A stretch of 6,457 nt of DNA, taken from contig JBHIBR010000107.1 of assembly GCA_046759145.1 (NCBI GenBank), positions 1 to 6,457 on the forward strand, in the 5' to 3' direction. Both the position numbers and the translations under genes were made by a program. The stretch comes from JBHIBR01 sp046759145 [NCBI: Nitrospinota bacterium] (lineage in GTDB: Bacteria > UBA8248). The number at the start of each line of letters is the position of its first letter. Within the stretch, counting starts at the first letter, position 1. This document shows positions 5,867-6,457 of the stretch, one piece after another. The notes beneath the pieces are model-generated. The model was not told the origin of the DNA, did no database searches, and was given only the letters and a program-made list of their open reading frames with translations.

Positions 5867-6415
5867 ATGCGCATCATCCTGCGCGAAGACGTGCCCAACC
5901 TGGGCGAGGCGGGCGACGTGGTGGAGGTGAAGGACGGCTTCGCCCGCAACTACCTCTTGCCCCGCCGGCTCGCCATCCGCGCGACGGCCACCACCGAGAA
6001 GGCGCTCGCCCACGAGCGCAAGCTCCGGGAGGACCGCCTCCGCATGCTCCGCAAGGGTGCCGACAGCCAGGCGGAGCGGCTGGGCCGGGCGGAGTGCATC
6101 ATCCCCGTCAAGGTGGGGGAGAGCGACCGCCTCTACGGTTCCGTCACCAGGCTGGACATCCAGGAGGCCCTCGCCGCCCAGGGGATCGTCCTGGACCGAC
6201 GCCGCATTCTTCTCGAGGAGCCCATCAAACATCTGGGGGACTACGCCGTGCGGGTGCGGCTCCACCCCGAGGTGACGGCCGAGGTGCCGGTGCGCGTCGT
6301 CCCCGCGGAGGAGGGGGGGACGACCCCGGCGGCGCCGGAGCCCGCAGCCGAGAGGATCGCGGAACCCGACTTCGGCGAGCTCAGTCGAGCCGAGGCCCCA
6401 CCCCAGGGGGATTGA
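5867..6415 (+). CDS. rplI: 50S ribosomal protein L9 with C-terminal extension
   Basis: L9 binds 23S rRNA at the base of the L1 stalk and helps maintain reading frame. The 182-residue product exceeds the usual 150 or so. The N-domain (1-50) shows the signature LGEAGDVVEVKDGFARNYLL followed by PRRLAIRA. A charged connecting helix follows at about 50-75, and the C-domain at about 80-147 includes KVGESDRLYGSVT and PIKHLGDYAVRVRLHPEV. The last 35 residues form a Pro/Ala/Glu-rich tail without recognisable fold. ATG at 5867 starts 23 nt after rpsR, with GGGGAGAGAAGGG immediately upstream; it matches the family N-terminus (MRIILREDV). It is the last gene in view; dnaB often follows in other genomes, but nothing of it is visible here. 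Confidence 0.96.
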   Translation: MRIILREDVPNLGEAGDVVEVKDGFARNYLLPRRLAIRATATTEKALAHERKLREDRLRMLRKGADSQAERLGRAECIIPVKVGESDRLYGSVTRLDIQEALAAQGIVLDRRRILLEEPIKHLGDYAVRVRLHPEVTAEVPVRVVPAEEGGTTPAAPEPAAERIAEPDFGELSRAEAPPQGD

Positions 6416-6430
6416 CGCCACCGCCTGGCG
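6416..6430 (+). repeat. Small hairpin directly after the rplI stop codon
   Basis: CGCCA at 6416-6420 and TGGCG at 6426-6430 pair around a CCGCC loop. The stem begins at the base after the TGA of rplI and is followed, one base later, by palindrome copy 5, giving two adjacent stem-loops. This could help end or stabilise the ribosomal transcript. A 5-bp stem is common by chance in GC-rich DNA, so support is weak. Confidence 0.3.
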
Positions 6431-6431
6431 T

Positions 6432-6455
6432 CCCCAAGCGGCAAGCCGCTTGGGG
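6432..6455. repeat. Palindromic repeat copy 5 (24 bp) downstream of rplI
   Basis: The left arm CCCCAAGCGGC (6432-6442), centre AA and a perfectly complementary right arm (6445-6455) form an 11-bp stem. It is the same as the pth copy except for a paired change at position 6 of the arm (G:C to A:T). It is followed by TT, where the window ends, so whether a U-run makes it an intrinsic terminator cannot be judged. The GGGG outer shell of the other copies is absent on the left. Confidence 0.8.
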
Positions 6456-6457
6456 TT

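Noticed and set aside
107-6455. CRISPR array made from the palindromes
   Set aside because: Copies are kilobases apart apart from one tandem pair, with no regular spacers and no cas genes.

Overview
The window is a dense, GC-rich stretch of bacterial chromosome (roughly two thirds G+C by eye), with every recognisable gene on the + strand. All are housekeeping genes: PRPP synthetase (prs), ribosomal protein L25 (rplY), peptidyl-tRNA hydrolase (pth), a membrane-integral ion-pumping pyrophosphatase (hppA), and the classic cluster S6 (rpsF), single-strand binding protein (ssb), S18 (rpsR) and L9 (rplI). The high GC, GTG starts, prs-rplY-pth order and a K+-dependent-type hppA beside the rpsF cluster would fit a Methylomirabilota (NC10/Rokubacteria-like) or deltaproteobacterial genome. 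That assignment is a guess from gene order, not a phylogenetic result. I see no phage, transposase, CRISPR array or tRNA.

Layout. Positions 1-251 hold at most the last codons of an upstream gene, a palindromic repeat, and a promoter-like pair (TTGACC, 17 nt, TATGCA) leading to a strong Shine-Dalgarno. Positions 252-1880 are one uninterrupted reading frame encoding complete PRPP synthetase followed by complete L25. The two parts are joined by a stretch that looks like a former intergenic spacer, including an rplY ribosome binding site. pth follows after 9 nt; its C-terminal tail is encoded by a palindromic repeat and the sequence after it. hppA follows after 16 nt. A 181-nt gap (4519-4699) holds a promoter-like sequence and two tandem palindromes and leads into rpsF-ssb-rpsR-rplI, whose gaps are only 6, 19 and 23 nt. 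The window ends in another palindrome just after rplI.

Functional picture. Prs makes PRPP for nucleotide, His and Trp synthesis, and those pathways release pyrophosphate. HppA conserves the energy of that PPi as an ion gradient. Pth recycles peptidyl-tRNA. S6, S18, L9 and L25 are ribosome components, and SSB serves replication and repair.

The most unusual features are (i) the Prs-L25 in-frame fusion, which could be explained by a single TAG-to-GAG change at the usual end of prs, and (ii) a family of 24-bp palindromes (five copies, one degenerate) at the ends of gene blocks. Their arms vary in a compensating way, and one copy lies inside the pth coding sequence. I found no evidence of a wholly new multi-gene system.
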